From NCBI GenBank assembly GCA_003615045.1, contig ML014202.1:1-64000 (forward strand): 64,000 bases of DNA, read 5' to 3'. Position numbers and translations under genes: made by a program. How positions within the stretch are numbered: the stretch's first letter is position 1; every line of letters starts with the position of its first letter. The notes under the pieces were generated by a model. It was not told where the DNA came from, did no database searches, and saw only the letters and a list, made by a program, of their open reading frames with translations. The DNA is from Caulochytrium protostelioides. Its lineage: Eukaryota > Chytridiomycota > Caulochytriomycetes > Caulochytriales > Caulochytriaceae. Positions 18,498-30,746 of the stretch are shown here, one piece after another.

Positions 18498-21400
18498 ATG
18501 GCGTCGGATGCGTCGGCGGCCGCCGCGGACGGCGGGGTCCCGACGGGCCTCAGAGACGCGGCTCTCGCCGCGGCGCCGTCCGCGGTGCCCGCGAGCACCA
18601 ACCTCCGCGTCTGCGTCCGCGTGCGGCCTCTCAGCACCAAGGAGCGCGACTCGGGCCAGGAAGTCGCGTGGCATGTCCAAAAGCACACGATCACGCAGCT
18701 TGCGCTCGGCGACGGCGGTGGCCGGCTAATCCCGGCCGCGTCCTGGACCTTTGGTAAGTATCATGGGTGCGCCCTGCTCGTATCCGGCCGCTACCGGATG
18801 CCGATATTCGCAGTCGGCTTTCTTTTGACTCACCCAGCGCGATGCTTCTTTGATCATGACCATGATGATGGCCGACGGATGTTGGATGGGTAGACCATGT
18901 CATTCCGACCAACAAGACGAACAGCGATGTGTACAACGAAGTCGGACGCGACATCATCCAGTCTTCGACGGACGGGATCAATGGCACCATCTTTTGCTAT
19001 GGCCAGACGGGCAGTGGCAAGACCTACACGATGTCTGGCACGCACGAAGAGCCCGGTGTGATTGTCCTCAGCATCAAGCAACTCTTCGAGACCGTCGGCC
19101 GGCGCAGCGACCGCGAGTTCTTGCTCCGGATGTCGTATATCGAGATCTACAACGAAGTCATCAAGGATCTGCTCAACCCGTCTAACCGCAATCTCAAAAT
19201 CCACGAGACGCCCGACCGCGACATTTTTGTCGGCAACCTGACCGAGAAAGTCGTCACCTGCGGCCGCGATGTTGCCGAGCTCATCATGACGGGCGAGAGC
19301 AACCGTCACGTGGGCCAGACAAATATGAACGAGCACAGCAGCCGCTCGCACACGATTATCCGTGTCGTCATCGAGTCCCGCGAGCGCGGCGCCCAGCGCC
19401 AGGGCGTCGGCGCCGTCAAAGTCTCCCGGCTCAACCTCGTCGATCTGGCGGGCAGCGAACGCGTGTCCACGGCCGGGACCGATGGCGCGCGCCTGCGCGA
19501 AGGCAGCCACATCAACAAGTCGCTGCTCACCCTTGGCACGGTGATCTCGAAGCTCAGCGAGGGCGTCGGCGAGAACACGCATATCCCGTACCGCGACTCG
19601 AAGCTCACGCGCATCCTGCAGCCGTCGCTGGGCGGGAACGCACAGACCGCCGTGATCTGCACCATCACGCTCGCCAGCTTCCAGATCGAGGAAACCATCT
19701 CGACGCTCAAGTTCGCCGCGCGCGCGCGCACCATCTGCAACAAGCCCGAGGTCAATGAAGTCGTAAGCGACGAGACGCTGCTCCGGCGATACCGCAAGGA
19801 AATCACGCATCTGAAGCGGCAGCTGGACACGATGCGCAGCGCCAGCGCCAGCGCCACCGTCGTGGCGGGGGTCTCGCCCGCCGTCGCCGCGGCCGCACCG
19901 CCGTCGGCGGCCCCCGCCATCGCGCCCGCCGCAGGCCCCGTGCCCTCGCCCCCGTCACGGCATGCCGCGGCCCGGCCCGTGAAGCGCAAACTCCGACGCT
20001 CGACGCGGCGGCAGACATGGGCAGCCTCGGCGCCGCCCATCGATGTCGATGGCGGCAGCGAGGACGAAGACCCGCTGACGGCCATCACGCCGCGCTCATC
20101 GGCCGCGGCATCGACCACCACGCCCGCAGCGGCGGCGGCGGCTCACGGAGATCTGAGCGACGACCACAGCGACGCCGCGAGCACGACGAGCGCAGGCGCC
20201 GACACCGTGACGCCGACAGCGTCGCGCCGGTCGCGGCGGCTCTCGAAGCGGGCGCGGACGGCGGCCATGCAGGACGCCGCGACGGCCATGACGCCGCGCA
20301 AGACGCCGTCCAAGGCGCGGGGGCGCCGCGGTTCCCGCGGGCGGGTCTCGGCGGCCTCCGATGCGGACGACGCGGAAGCGGAAGCGGAAGCCAATGCCGA
20401 TGCCAATGCCAATGCCAATGCTGAAACCGACACAAAGGTGGATTTTGGTGCTGGCGTTCACGCTGATACTGACGCTGATTTGTCGACCACGCCCCATGAA
20501 GCAGCCGCAGACGCGATCGATGCCGTTCATCGGCCGGCGGATGAAGTTACCGATGCCAAGCCTCTCCCCGTCACATCAAGATCAACAGCAACAGCAGCGT
20601 CGCCACCGCCCCCGGCGACCGGCGCACGTGACGAGAAAGCGTTGCAGCAGGAAGCGGTGTATGAGATGATGCTGGATGTCCTGGACGCGCTGTCACATGA
20701 CAAGATGCCGCCCGAGTTGGTGAATCTGCAGCCGCTGGACGACGCGGCGCAGATGACCTCACTGCCACCCCAGGTCCGCCGCATCGCGGCGAACCTGGCG
20801 GACCTGCATGCCCGCATGGCGCAGCTTGAAGAGCGCCGCCGCCGCGAGGCGGTCGTGTATACGGAGCAGCTGTCGTTTCTGCGCCAGGAACACGGCCACC
20901 ACGTGGATGCCGACCACGCGCTCGCGGAAGAGCGTGCCCAGTGGCAGGCCCGTCTCGAAGCGCTGGAGCAGGTGCAGGCAGAGCGTGCTCATGTGCATGC
21001 TGCCCACGTCCAGGCGCTCACGCAAGAGAAAGCGACGGCCGCGAGCCAATTAGAGATCATGACCGAAGATCTGGAGGAACTCAACATGCAGCTCGAGCTC
21101 CAGAAGGAGAGCTTTGACGCCAAGGTCGCGGCCTTGACGGCCCGGGCAGAGGCTGCGGAGGTCGCAGGCGCCGAACAGCGCGACCAGCACGCGGTATTAG
21201 AAGCGCGTTGTGCGCGTCTCGACCGCGCGCTCTCCGCTGTGCAATCCGAATTGCAGCTCGATGCGACGGCGTCCGCCCTGATGAACCACGTCTGGGCCGA
21301 GACCCATCACGACGCGCTCGCGACGCTGGAAGCGGGGATGCAGCGCCAGATGCAACAACAGGTCCACGAGGCGGTCCAGCACGAGCGGGCGCTCCACCAG

Positions 21401-24400
21401 TCGGCAGCGGCCGCGCTTCAATCGCAGTGCCAGGCCCAGGTGGCCGATGCCCTCGCGCAGGCCGACGCCGTGGCGCGCGGGGCCCTCGCGGCACGTGAAC
21501 GAATCGAAGCCCGCCTGGTTGACGTGGACGCCCAACACGCGGCCGACCGGCGGGCGCATGCGGACGCGATGGCGGCGCAGCTCGCGCTGACGGCGGCCGC
21601 CGAGGCCTCGCTGGCCATGACGCAGGAGCAGCTGGCCGCTGCCGAATCAGCCACGAACACCCGCCTTTCGTTGCTGAAGACCGAGCTGGCCACGAGCACG
21701 GCGGAGCTGGCGGCGGCGCGTGCTCAGCATGCGGCCGCGTCGGCCGAGGCCGCGAGCCAGATCGACGTGCTTCGCGCCGAGCGCGATGATGCCGTCGCGC
21801 GGTCGGCCTCCCAGACCGCCGACCTCGCAGCCATGCAGCATCGAGGCGACGTCGCCGAAGGCGCGATGGCCGAACTGGGCGCTGCGCTTGAAGCGCAGCA
21901 GCGCGACCACGCGGCGGCGGTCGCGCGTCTCGAGATCGAGACGACGTCGCTGCACGCGCAGCTGGAAGCAACGCAGGGCGACCACTCCCACGTCACGGCG
22001 GTGCTTGATGCGCTGCGGGCCGATCTCGAGCACGCGCGGGCGCAGTGCCGCTCCGCCGAGGCCGCGTGCCGCGAGCACGAGCGGTCCGCCGAAGCCGCGA
22101 CGGCCGCGCTTGCCGCCGAGTCTGACGCGCTTGCGGCCTTCCGCCAGGAAATGGTGGCGCAGCAGGCGCTCGCGTCGGATGCCGCCGCCGCGCGCCATGC
22201 CGCCGAGGCGCAGCTTGCCGCGGCGGACCTCGCGCTGCAGAAGCGTGAGGCCGTCGTGACATCGCTGACCGCGCAGCTGGATGAGGCGCAGCAGCTGGTG
22301 ACGGAGACGCAGCAGCACGTGACCCGTCTTACGACCCAACTCGCCGAGCAGCAGGATGCGGTCGATGCTCGCGTCGCCCAGCGCGAGGCCGACTTGGCCG
22401 CGGCGCAGCAGACGGCCGGCACGCTCGCTGCCCAGCTGGCGCTCGTCCGGGCCGACGCTGCTGCGGACGCCGCGGCGGAGGTGATGGCCTCGGCACTGTC
22501 GTCGTCCGTGCTCGTCGCCACGCTCGAAGCCGCCGCAGCCGAGCAGACGGCCGCTGTGCGCGGGGACCACGCCGTGGCCGTCCAGCGCCTGCAGACCGAC
22601 CTCGCCCGTGCCACGGCGGCGCTCGCGGCGGCCCAGGAGGATGCCGCTACCCGTGACGCGCAGGCCGCGACCGCCGCCGCAGCGCTCGCCGCCGCGCGTC
22701 ATGCCCAGCAGTCGGCCGAGCACGCCCTCAGCGCGCAGCAGGACGCTGCGGCCACGGCTGCCGCCGACGCCGCCGCGGCGCTCACGGCGGCCCTGCAGGA
22801 CGCCGCAGCCGCCCGCGACGCGTATGCGGCGGTGCAATCGCAGCTGGCCGATGCCGAGCACACAGTCGCAGCGGCCGAGGCGCGTGCCGCGGCGGCCGAG
22901 CAGGCCTGCGTGGTAGCGCAGCAATCGCTCGCACAGATGGCCGAGACGTCGGCGGCTTTGGAGCAGCGCCTGGCCGCGATGGCCGCGGCGGCTGCTGGCC
23001 CTCCGCCGCGTGTGGCCGAGCTCGAAGCTGAAATCGCGCGTCTGACGGACCTGCAGGCCGAGCGGCAGCAGGCCTTCGAGTCGCTCGAGCAGACTGGCGC
23101 GACGCTGCGTGCCGAACGGGATGAGGCGCAGCGCGCCGTGCAGGTGGCGCAGCAGGAGCGCGACACGCTTCAGGTGGCACTTGACGCCCTTCAGCAGCAG
23201 CGCGATGCGCTGGAGCACGGGCGTGACACGGTTCAACAAGAGCGCGACATGCTTCAGTCATCGCTTGATACGCTGCAGCACCGGCATGAGATGCTCCAGT
23301 CCTCGCTGGATACGCTGCAGCACGAGCATGATGTGTTCCAGCAAACGCAGACTACGCTGCAGCAGGAGCGCGATACGCTGCAGCAGGAGCTGACTGATCG
23401 TCAGCAAGCGCTGGATCGTCTTCAGCAGGAGCGGACAGCGATCCAACAGCAGCAGACGGCTCTTCAAGGCGAGTACGAGACCCTTCAGCAAACGCTGCAG
23501 ACGTCGCAGGACCAGTGCGACGCAGTCCGGCGTGAGCTCCAGACGCTGCAGCCGTTGCTGGACGCCGCGCAGCACGACCGGGATGTGGCGCAGCAAGCCC
23601 TCGCCGCGCAGCAAGCGCGTACGGCGGAGATGGAGCAGGCGCACGCCACGGAACGTGCGCGGATGGGGACTGAGCGAGACGATGCGGAGGCCGCGGTGCA
23701 AGCTCAGGTCGCGACTCTCACGGCCGCCCGGGATGCCGCGGTCGAGGCGGCCGATGCGGCGCGCGCCGAGCAGGCGGTGCTGACGGCGCGCGTGGCGGAG
23801 CACGAGGCCGCGTTGGCCGCAGCCGAGTCGGCGCTCGCCGCCAGAGACAAGACGTGCCGCGAGCTCCAGGACGTGTTGCTGCTCGCGCAGGAAGCCGCGC
23901 AGCTGCAGCAGTCGCAGTCGGCGGCGCTCGAAGCGGCGGTGGCGGCGCGCACGCGTGACGCGGAGGCAGCCCAGTCGCGGGCGTCGACGCTGGCGGCGCA
24001 GGTCGCTTCGCTAGAGTCAGCGGCAGCCGCCGCGACGGCGTCGCAATCCGAGATGACAGCGTCGCAGGCCGAGCTGACAGCGGCGCTCTCCGCGTTGAAA
24101 GCCGAGCTGGCCGAAAAGGATGCGGCTGCGGCCCAATTGGCTGAGCGTGCGCAGGACCTCGAGACCGCCAAGACGTCGCTTGCCGTGCAGCTGGAGCAAG
24201 TGATCCAGCGCTTTGAGTCGGACAAGGCCGACAGCGAGCAGCGGCTCACGGAGGCCCGTCAGCAGCTCACCGAGCAGGCGGAGCAACGCGTGTCGTTGCA
24301 GTCAGCCGGCGAGGCGGCACAGGCGGCGTTGGCGAGTATGGAAGCCGACCATGTCCAGGCGCTGGCCGCGCTGGAGGCCAAGCATCAGCAGGCCCTTGCT

Positions 24401-25831
24401 GCCCATGCCTCGGAGCTGGCACGCCTGCAGCAGACGACCACTGCGACCGAAGCGGAGCTCGTGCGTCTCCAGGCAGAGCACGCGCGCGTCCAGTCGGATC
24501 ACGCTGACCACGTGGCGCGCGTCACCCACGAGACCGAGGCCCAGCACAGCGCGCTGCAGGCGCGTGTGGCCGCATTGGAGCAGCAGCTCGAGCGCGCGAC
24601 GCAGCATAGCGCGTCCGAGACCACGGCGCTCCAGGCCGAGCTGGACCGCCGAGCGCGCGCACATGACGCAGAGCTCGTCGCGCTCAAGTCGCAGCTCGAA
24701 CAGACCGAACGCGCGTCCGCCCAAACGACGCTGATGGCGACGGGCATGCGGCAGACGCTCGAGGAGGAGCGCGAGCGGTACACCGCGCTCGAGACGGCGC
24801 GTCAGCAGCTGGCCGAGGAGATGCTGGTCTACAAGGACGAGTGCGCGCAGCAGACCCAGGAGCTGCAGGCCGCCGTGGCGCAGGCCTCGAAGGCGCAGCA
24901 GGCCCTCCAGACCGAGCGCTCCCAGAACACGCGCTGGCAGGAGCAGACCGAGCAGCTCATGACCCAGACCCAGCGTGCCCTCGAAGCGGCCGAGGCTAGC
25001 AAGGCCCAGCTCCAGCAGGAGCTCCAAACGCTGACGCCGCAGCTTGCAGCGCTGCGCAGCGAGCAGGAGCCGCTGCGGCGCGAGCGCGATCAGCTGGCGG
25101 CGCAGTGCTCGGCCCTGCGCGACGAGAAGCAGGGCTGGGGCCGGCAGATCGCGGACCTCCGTGTCGAGGTGCTCGCGGCCAACACGCGCGCCGAGCAGGC
25201 CGCCGCCCATGCGGCCGCCAACGCTCAGCCCGCTCGCGCCCTCCATGTTCACCGGTCCACCACCACCGACCTCGCCGGCGCCCTCGCCGCCCACCACCAC
25301 GCCGTCAGTCCGCTCAAGACTGTCACGGCCACCGGTGCCGCTCTCGCCGCCGCCGCCACCACCGCCACCACCACGAACGGTCATGCCGCGCCCGCCTCGG
25401 CGGGCCCTGGCGCCGCGCCGACCAGCCGTCTGCTCGCCGGCGGCCTCAAGCCGCGAGCCTCGGCCGCACTGCCAGCCACGGGGCTTGCCTCGCTCGCGGC
25501 GGCGCCCGTCACGGCATCGACGGTATCGACGGCGGCGGCCTCCGCGACCACGAGCGCCGCGACGCGCAGCGTGCTGGGCGCCCTGCCGGCCGCGCTGAAT
25601 CACGCGACGCGGCCCGCGCTCCCGTCCGCGCTCACGGCCACGGCGGCTTCGCCCCTCGGCAAGCGGCCGCTGGCCCGGCCACCGGTGGCGTCGGCGGCCG
25701 CTGCGATGGCCGCCTCGCCGACTGCCGGCCCCGCGGTGCTCGCGCCCGCGCTCGGCACCAAGCGCCGCACCTTGCGGACCCGCAAACTGCCCGAAACGAC
25801 CACCGACGAGAACCAATGCGCGCAACAGTAA
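18498..25831 (+). CDS. CENP-E-type kinesin-7 motor, 2397 aa, one intron
   Basis: Plus-end-directed microtubule motor of the kinesin-7 group; CENP-E relatives link kinetochores to spindle microtubules. Exons are 18498-18753 and 18894-25831; splicing joins WTF to DHVIPTNKTN in phase 1. Motor motifs: NLRVCVRVRPL (35-45), P-loop GQTGSGKT (122-129), switch I NEHSSRSH (231-238), switch II DLAGSE (269-274) and HIPYRDSKLTRIL. The neck continues as LLRRYRKEITHLKRQL, which closely matches the neck of CENP-E and separates it from other kinesins. A disordered region with NLS-like SRRSRRLSKRAR and an Ala/Asn/Asp repeat follows (about 350-660). A huge Ala/Gln-rich coiled coil fills about 670-2190, then a basic Ala/Pro tail ends in TDENQ. 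Most ascomycete kinesin-7 proteins are far shorter, so this length is notable. The start ATG follows a short leader and has no upstream in-frame competitor. Confidence 0.88.
18754..18893 (+). other. Intron of the kinesin gene (140 bp)
   Basis: The donor is GTAAGTATC at 18754 and the acceptor GATGGGTAG ends at 18893. Removing it restores the conserved kinesin beta-strand junction F-D-H-V. The intron sequence itself encodes nothing recognisable. Confidence 0.88.
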
Positions 25832-26083
25832 CCGACTACGGCTGTTCTCCTCGTTTCCATTTCTCTACTCTATGTTTGGACCTCATTGCACGACGCATTC
25901 CTCATGCCGCCGGCGACCGCGTTCGCAGCATCCATCGGCCGTCCCGGGCGGCTCACGACGCTCTTCTATATAATTTCGTTTTTTTTTATCAACACGGATG
26001 AACAAAAACCGCTCGTGCGGTGGCAGAACCATGATATCCGATCCGATCCGATAGTCCTGCATCGGGGCCGTCGCGCGAGAGCG
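25832..26083. other. Convergent 3' flank
   Basis: The kinesin (plus) and FIP1 (minus) genes end towards each other here. The stretch is AT-richer than its flanks, with TATATAATTTC and a T run near 25964-25988 that may serve 3' end formation. Confidence 0.5.
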
Positions 26084-26120
26084 CTAGTGTCGACGACGAC
26101 GATTCCGGTCGCGGCGTCCG

Positions 26121-26174
<54 letters not shown>

Positions 26175-28021
26175 TTGCCGCCGTCATTTTCATGGCCGCC
26201 GCCACCACCGTCACCGAACCCGCGGCCGCGTTTCCGGCTTCGGCCGCCGCCGCCGCCACCGCCGCCGTCGTTGCCATCGTTGCCGCCGTCCTTGCCGCGA
26301 TCCCAATCACGACCTGACGGCTGTTGCTGCTGTTGGCCCGACGATGCATCGCCACCGCGACCGCCGCCGCCGCCACGGCCGCCACGGTCGCGTTCGCGAT
26401 CACGCTCACGGGGGCGATCGCCTTGACGGTCGCCGCCGCCGCCGCCGCCGCGACCGCCGCCACGATGACGCTCGCGCTCGCGCTCACGGTCGCGTTCGCG
26501 CTCATGATCGCGGTCGCGCTCGCGCGAGGCCGCATGGTGCGCGGCGCTGCCGGGCGCGCCGGACCCGCTGCGGCCGACGTGGTCGCCGTCCGGCGTGCCG
26601 CTCAGACTACTCTGCCGGGAGGCCGTGCGGTCGCGGTCGCCGCGGTCGCCGCGGTCGCGATCACCGCGGTCGAGGTCGTGGCCGCGTCCGCCGGGCGACG
26701 ACGCACGGCTGGCGCCGCGGCGGTCCGGCTCGCCGTCGGGATCGTGGCTGGCGCCGGCCATCGACGCCGCGGGCGGGTGGTTCCCACCGCGCCCGTCGCC
26801 ACGCCCGTCGCCACGCCCGTCGCCACGCCCGTCGCCACGCCCGTCGCCGCGACCGTCGCCGCGACCGTCGCCGCGGGTCTCGCGCGCGTCGCGGCCGTCG
26901 TTGGCGCCGTGAGGCGCGTGGTGGTGGCCCGACGCGCGGGATCCGGACGGCGAGTCGGTGAGGCCCATTTTGCTATCGATCTGCATCGCGGATGCGTTGC
27001 TCGTGCTCGTGGCGCCGCCGCCGCCGCCGGAGGAACGGCCGGACGCGGCATGGCGGTCTTGCATGATCGGGAGGCCGAGGTGCATGCGGTCATAGACTTC
27101 ACGCTCGAGCTCGGCCATGTGCTCGCGCAGCTGCCGCTGCTTCTCGCAGTAGAGGCGCCAGGTCTGCTGGTTGAAGCCGTAGTTGAAGTAGTCGGCGAGG
27201 TTGACGCCCGGCAGCTCCCACGGGCGCTCCTGGAGCGTGTCGATGTCGACGTCCCACGTGGCGCGGCCGTCCAGCAGCGGCACGGCCGTCAGATCGACCT
27301 GGCTCGGCGGCTCGGTGATCGCGCCGGCCGGCGCCGCGGCGGGCGCGGCCACCGCCCCCGTGGGCAGCGGGCGGCCGCCGTGCGTGGGCGCGAGCGGCGC
27401 CTTCGGCGGCTGGAACGTCGACAGGGTCGCGGCGGATCCGGCGGAAGGCGCAGCCAATCGCGCTGCGTCAGCACGCGGCGACGCGTGTGTTGAAGGGGTC
27501 GTCGTCGTGGCGGCCGCGGGATGGGCGTGGGCCGGCGACGGCACCGGCTTCGCGTCCTGACGCGTCGCGTCGCCGGTCGCCGCGGGCGGCGTGCGCATCA
27601 CGGGCTTGGCGTCCACGGGCATCATGGCCGCGTCCTCGCCGCCATCGCCGTCGTGGGCGCCGCCGTCGTGGACGCCGCCGTCGTGGACGCCGCCATCGGC
27701 CGCGGCGAGCGGAGGATCGTCGTCGTCGTCGAACTCGTCGTCGTCAAAGAACGCTTGGCTCAGGCTCAGACCCTTCTTGGAGGGCGGCGGTCCCGGAGCC
27801 GGCGCGGGCGCCGGTGCCGGCACGGGCGCGCGTGCCGCCGCCACCACGGCCGCGGGTACGGGTGTCAACGCCGGCGCGGGCTTCAAGGCCGGCGGCGAGG
27901 CGGAGGTCGGCGCTGGCACCGGCTTGAGGTCCGGAGGGGCGATCGGCGACGCGGCGTCCGTCGAGCGCGGCGTGTGCTCGGCCTCGAGATTGGCCAGAAA
28001 ATCCTCGTCGCTGTCGGACAT
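26084..28021 (-). CDS. FIP1: Pre-mRNA polyadenylation factor FIP1
   Basis: FIP1 is a flexible subunit of the nuclear cleavage and polyadenylation factor that tethers poly(A) polymerase. The diagnostic Fip1 motif is clear at about residues 262-300: ERPWELPGVNLADYFNYGF followed by NQQTWRLYCEKQRQLREH. The N-terminus is acidic (MSDSDEDFL; FFDDDEFDDDDD near 92), as in other FIP1 proteins. After the motif come a DGRG tandem (about residues 380-410), an Arg/Asp/Glu mixed-charge region and a Gly-rich RGG-like tail with a long poly-Gly run, ending RRDRNRRRRH. The RD/RE and Gly-rich tail resembles that of animal FIP1L1 more than short yeast Fip1. The ATG at 28021 was chosen over one four codons upstream because it gives the typical acidic start. 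Length is 645 aa. Confidence 0.88.
26775..26880. repeat. Tandem repeat encoding the DGRG array of FIP1
   Basis: Repeats of a 12-base unit (CGCCCGTCGCCA or CGACCGTCGCCG on plus) encode successive Gly-Asp-Gly-Arg blocks on the minus strand. They are nearly identical at DNA level, which indicates recent expansion. Confidence 0.8.
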
Positions 28022-28634
28022 GGCGGCCCGCACGTTTCCGGGTTCAGGCTCGCGTGATCAGGAGACATGCAAACGCGATGCTGTGGGGAGGCCCAGGACA
28101 ATGGGAAAGGACCCTGCAGCGAGACGGTCGCGGTGAGATGGTCGCGGTGAGATGGTCGCGGTGAGACGGCAGCGGCGATAGCGATGGCGAGGGCCCAAGA
28201 GGGAATCGCCTCCTGACGCGCGTTTCGCCGAGACGGAGGAGGGGGAGACTCGGCCCGAGCGGAAGCATCGAGATGCGCAGCGTCGTCGGCGTCGCGGATC
28301 TCCTCGGACGCCTCGGTCGCTGTTGGGCATCGTTCATGCGCTCTCGGGGTGCGACGGTCGGAACGGCACGATGCGGCCGTGGGCCAGGCCAAGAGACAAC
28401 GGTCCCTGTTCAAGCACGCCGCGTGCGCCGCGGACCCCCCCGACGCCGCGTGCGGTGGCGGGGTGCCGCGAGGCGAGGGACGAGGGCCCCGCCGCCGCCG
28501 ACATGTGGAATGGTCGTTGTTCTACTTTTTTAAATACACGCATAAGTCGAGTCGTTGAGCGTTCTTCAAAACATCGCCGCATGGAGACGCATGCACATGG
28601 AATAGGGAACGCAAGCATCCGCCGACCCCTCGTT
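28022..28634. promoter_or_regulatory. FIP1 upstream region / NOC4 3' flank
   Basis: Non-coding as far as visible. It contains a 14-bp tandem repeat at 28121-28169 about 100 bases upstream of the FIP1 start codon, and an AT-rich patch at about 28515-28550 that fits the 3' end of the NOC4 transcript. Confidence 0.5.
28121..28169. repeat. 14-bp tandem repeat, unit GAGATGGTCGCGGT
   Basis: Three full copies (the first with one substitution) and a partial fourth lie head to tail just upstream of FIP1. Confidence 0.9.
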
Positions 28635-30746
28635 CTAGTGGGATGCGGCTGCGGTTGCGGCTGCGACATCGGCAGCCGGCGGCGCGGACCGCTTCCAGAT
28701 CGAGGCAAGCGGCTTCAGGGGTACCGTGCGCATGGCATACTCTACGTCGTCGGCGTCATCGCCCTCCGCGGCCTTGGCGGCCGTTTTGTCGAGCGCTGTC
28801 GCCGCCATCGACGCATACGTCTCGCCAAAGAACTCGTCGAGCACGTAAATCGGACGCACCAGCGGCTCCTCGAAGAGCCGCACGAGCGCCGCCACCGACG
28901 GCACCGCGTGCTGCTTCAGCGCCATCAGCTCCCACAGACTGCTGTCCATCGCGTTCGCGTCCTCGGGGTTCGCCTCATCGGCCACGAAGGGATCCGCGGC
29001 GACGCGGAAGCCGATCGGGAACCCAGCCTCGTCGGTCAGATCGGCGGCCGCGGCGGCGTCAGCGGCATCGCTTGACGTCTGCTCGGTCTGCTCGGTCGAC
29101 GCGGGGTCCTTGCTCTCGGGGTTGTGGCTGCTGGTCGTGTTGATGGCCGGAGCCGCCGTGGTCGTCGCCGCGCGCGGCTGGTACTGGAGCAGGCCGATCA
29201 CGTTGTTGTGGCGCTTCAGGGTGTTGTAGAGGAAGGGCAGCACAAAGAGCAGCACGGGCGTCGGCGCGCGCAGGGCCTGGCGCGCCGTGCGCTTGACAAA
29301 CGCCGCCACGAGACGGTCTGAGAGCTGGACCGACGACAGGAAGATGTTCAGCAGGCGGAAGAAGCGCGGCAGGTGCGGCAGCTGCCACAGGTCCGTGTAG
29401 CCCACGAGCGCGTACAGTTGCTTCCAGAAGTCCGGGTACGTGACGTTGTACCGCTGGATCAGGGTCCACAGACCATAGAGCGCCTCAACCGCAAGGGCCC
29501 CACCGCGCTCGTACGCGGACGAGAAGAAGTCGGTCATCAGCTGCGGCTCGCGCAGACAGGGCAGCAGCTTGGGCATCCGCAGCAGCAGCGGCTTGAGGAC
29601 CGACACGGGCAGCACGTGGCGCAGGTAGCCGCGGAAAAAGAGATTCAGCGCCTTCTGGCCCTCACGGGCGAGGGTATGGGGGTACACGTCCTTCGGGCCG
29701 AGCGGGTACGTATCGTACACGGGCACAAAGAAGAGCGGCTCGGTTTCCTCGTCGTCGCGGTCGTGGTCGGGGTCTTCGAGGTCCTCGCGCGCAAAGCCGA
29801 ACTCGTCGCGCTCGATCACGCGCTTGCCCGCCGCGCGCTGCTTCGCATGGCGCTTCTGCTGGCTCTGCTGGTCGGCCTCGCCGGCCGCGCCGATCGTCGT
29901 AAAGTCCAGCGGGCCCACCAGTGCCCAGACTTGGTCCAGCACGGCGAGGCGCTCGGCTTCCGTGCGGTACAGCACCCCGGTATACTGCGTCGTGTCCGTC
30001 TGGAGCGTGCGGTGCAGCATCTCGGCGAGGCCACGGAACGCGTGCAAGCGGAAGTCGGGGAACTGCTCGAGCTTGTCCATCAGGTTAGCGCGGACCGGCG
30101 CGAGCAGCGGCTCGCCCTCGCGGTGCGCGAACACTGCCGTCCAGAAATCGGCCATCGACGTGATGCTCAGGATGGGCTTGCCCGTCTTCTGGCTCTCGCG
30201 CAGCGAGTCGGCGGTCACCTCCACCAGCAGCAGCTCCACCGCGTGCAGCACAAACACGGGGTCCGCTTCCTGCATCTGCAAGCGCAGCAGCTTCACGAAC
30301 AGGCGGTACTGGTTCTTGATGTACTGCGCCGTGGCTTTGCTCACGCTACCGCTGTGCACGCGGGGCATCAGCACGCCGTAGATGCGGGACAGCAGCGTCT
30401 CGGCCTCGAACCGCGTCTTGGCAGCCACCGACGATGCCGACGCCGACGGCTGGCTACGCCGGAACAGCTCTGCCAGATGCGTCAGATGCTGCGTCGATGT
30501 AATCACTTCCTGCGCGAGCACGGCGCTCGACAGCGCCGCTACGTCTCGTTCTTCGGCCTTGCTCGGCTTGATCGCCTTGATCTTTTCCGAAGAAACGGTC
30601 GTCTTGGCGGTTTTGCTGGAGGGCGTGGGGGCTGCCGCGGCAGCACTAGCAGCCGCAGCCGCAGACGAGCCACGGGCCTTCTTGGCCGGCGTCGCCGGGG
30701 CAGCGGCGGCGGCGGCCGGCGCCACCGAGCGCTTCACAGCAGGCAT
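28635..30746 (-). CDS. NOC4: Nucleolar complex protein 4 (CBF/Mak21 family)
   Basis: Noc4 pairs with Nop14 in the small-subunit processome and is needed for 40S assembly and export. The 703-aa protein starts with a basic, Ala-rich tail carrying NLS-like AKKARGSS, followed by helical repeats. The C-terminal half carries the CBF/Mak21 fold: LNLFFRGYLRHVLPVSVL (about 364), YPDFWKQLYALVGYTDLW (about 435), SSVQLSDRLVAAFVKR, and the late motif SSLWELMALKQHAVPSV (about 604), which is characteristic of Noc4 rather than Noc1 or Noc3. A Ser/Thr/Asn-rich insert interrupts the domain after LLQYQPRA. The frame is open to 30902, but the ATG at 30746 gives a natural start after a non-conserved leader. It is co-oriented with FIP1, about 0.6 kb upstream of it. 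Confidence 0.88.
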   Translation of the reverse strand: MPAVKRSVAPAAAAAAPATPAKKARGSSAAAAASAAAAAPTPSSKTAKTTVSSEKIKAIKPSKAEERDVAALSSAVLAQEVITSTQHLTHLAELFRRSQPSASASSVAAKTRFEAETLLSRIYGVLMPRVHSGSVSKATAQYIKNQYRLFVKLLRLQMQEADPVFVLHAVELLLVEVTADSLRESQKTGKPILSITSMADFWTAVFAHREGEPLLAPVRANLMDKLEQFPDFRLHAFRGLAEMLHRTLQTDTTQYTGVLYRTEAERLAVLDQVWALVGPLDFTTIGAAGEADQQSQQKRHAKQRAAGKRVIERDEFGFAREDLEDPDHDRDDEETEPLFFVPVYDTYPLGPKDVYPHTLAREGQKALNLFFRGYLRHVLPVSVLKPLLLRMPKLLPCLREPQLMTDFFSSAYERGGALAVEALYGLWTLIQRYNVTYPDFWKQLYALVGYTDLWQLPHLPRFFRLLNIFLSSVQLSDRLVAAFVKRTARQALRAPTPVLLFVLPFLYNTLKRHNNVIGLLQYQPRAATTTAAPAINTTSSHNPESKDPASTEQTEQTSSDAADAAAAADLTDEAGFPIGFRVAADPFVADEANPEDANAMDSSLWELMALKQHAVPSVAALVRLFEEPLVRPIYVLDEFFGETYASMAATALDKTAAKAAEGDDADDVEYAMRTVPLKPLASIWKRSAPPAADVAAATAAASH

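Noticed and set aside
21647-25825. Minus-strand frames antisense to the kinesin coiled coil
   Set aside because: They are Leu/Arg/Gly shadows of Ala/Gln codons in the coiled coil.
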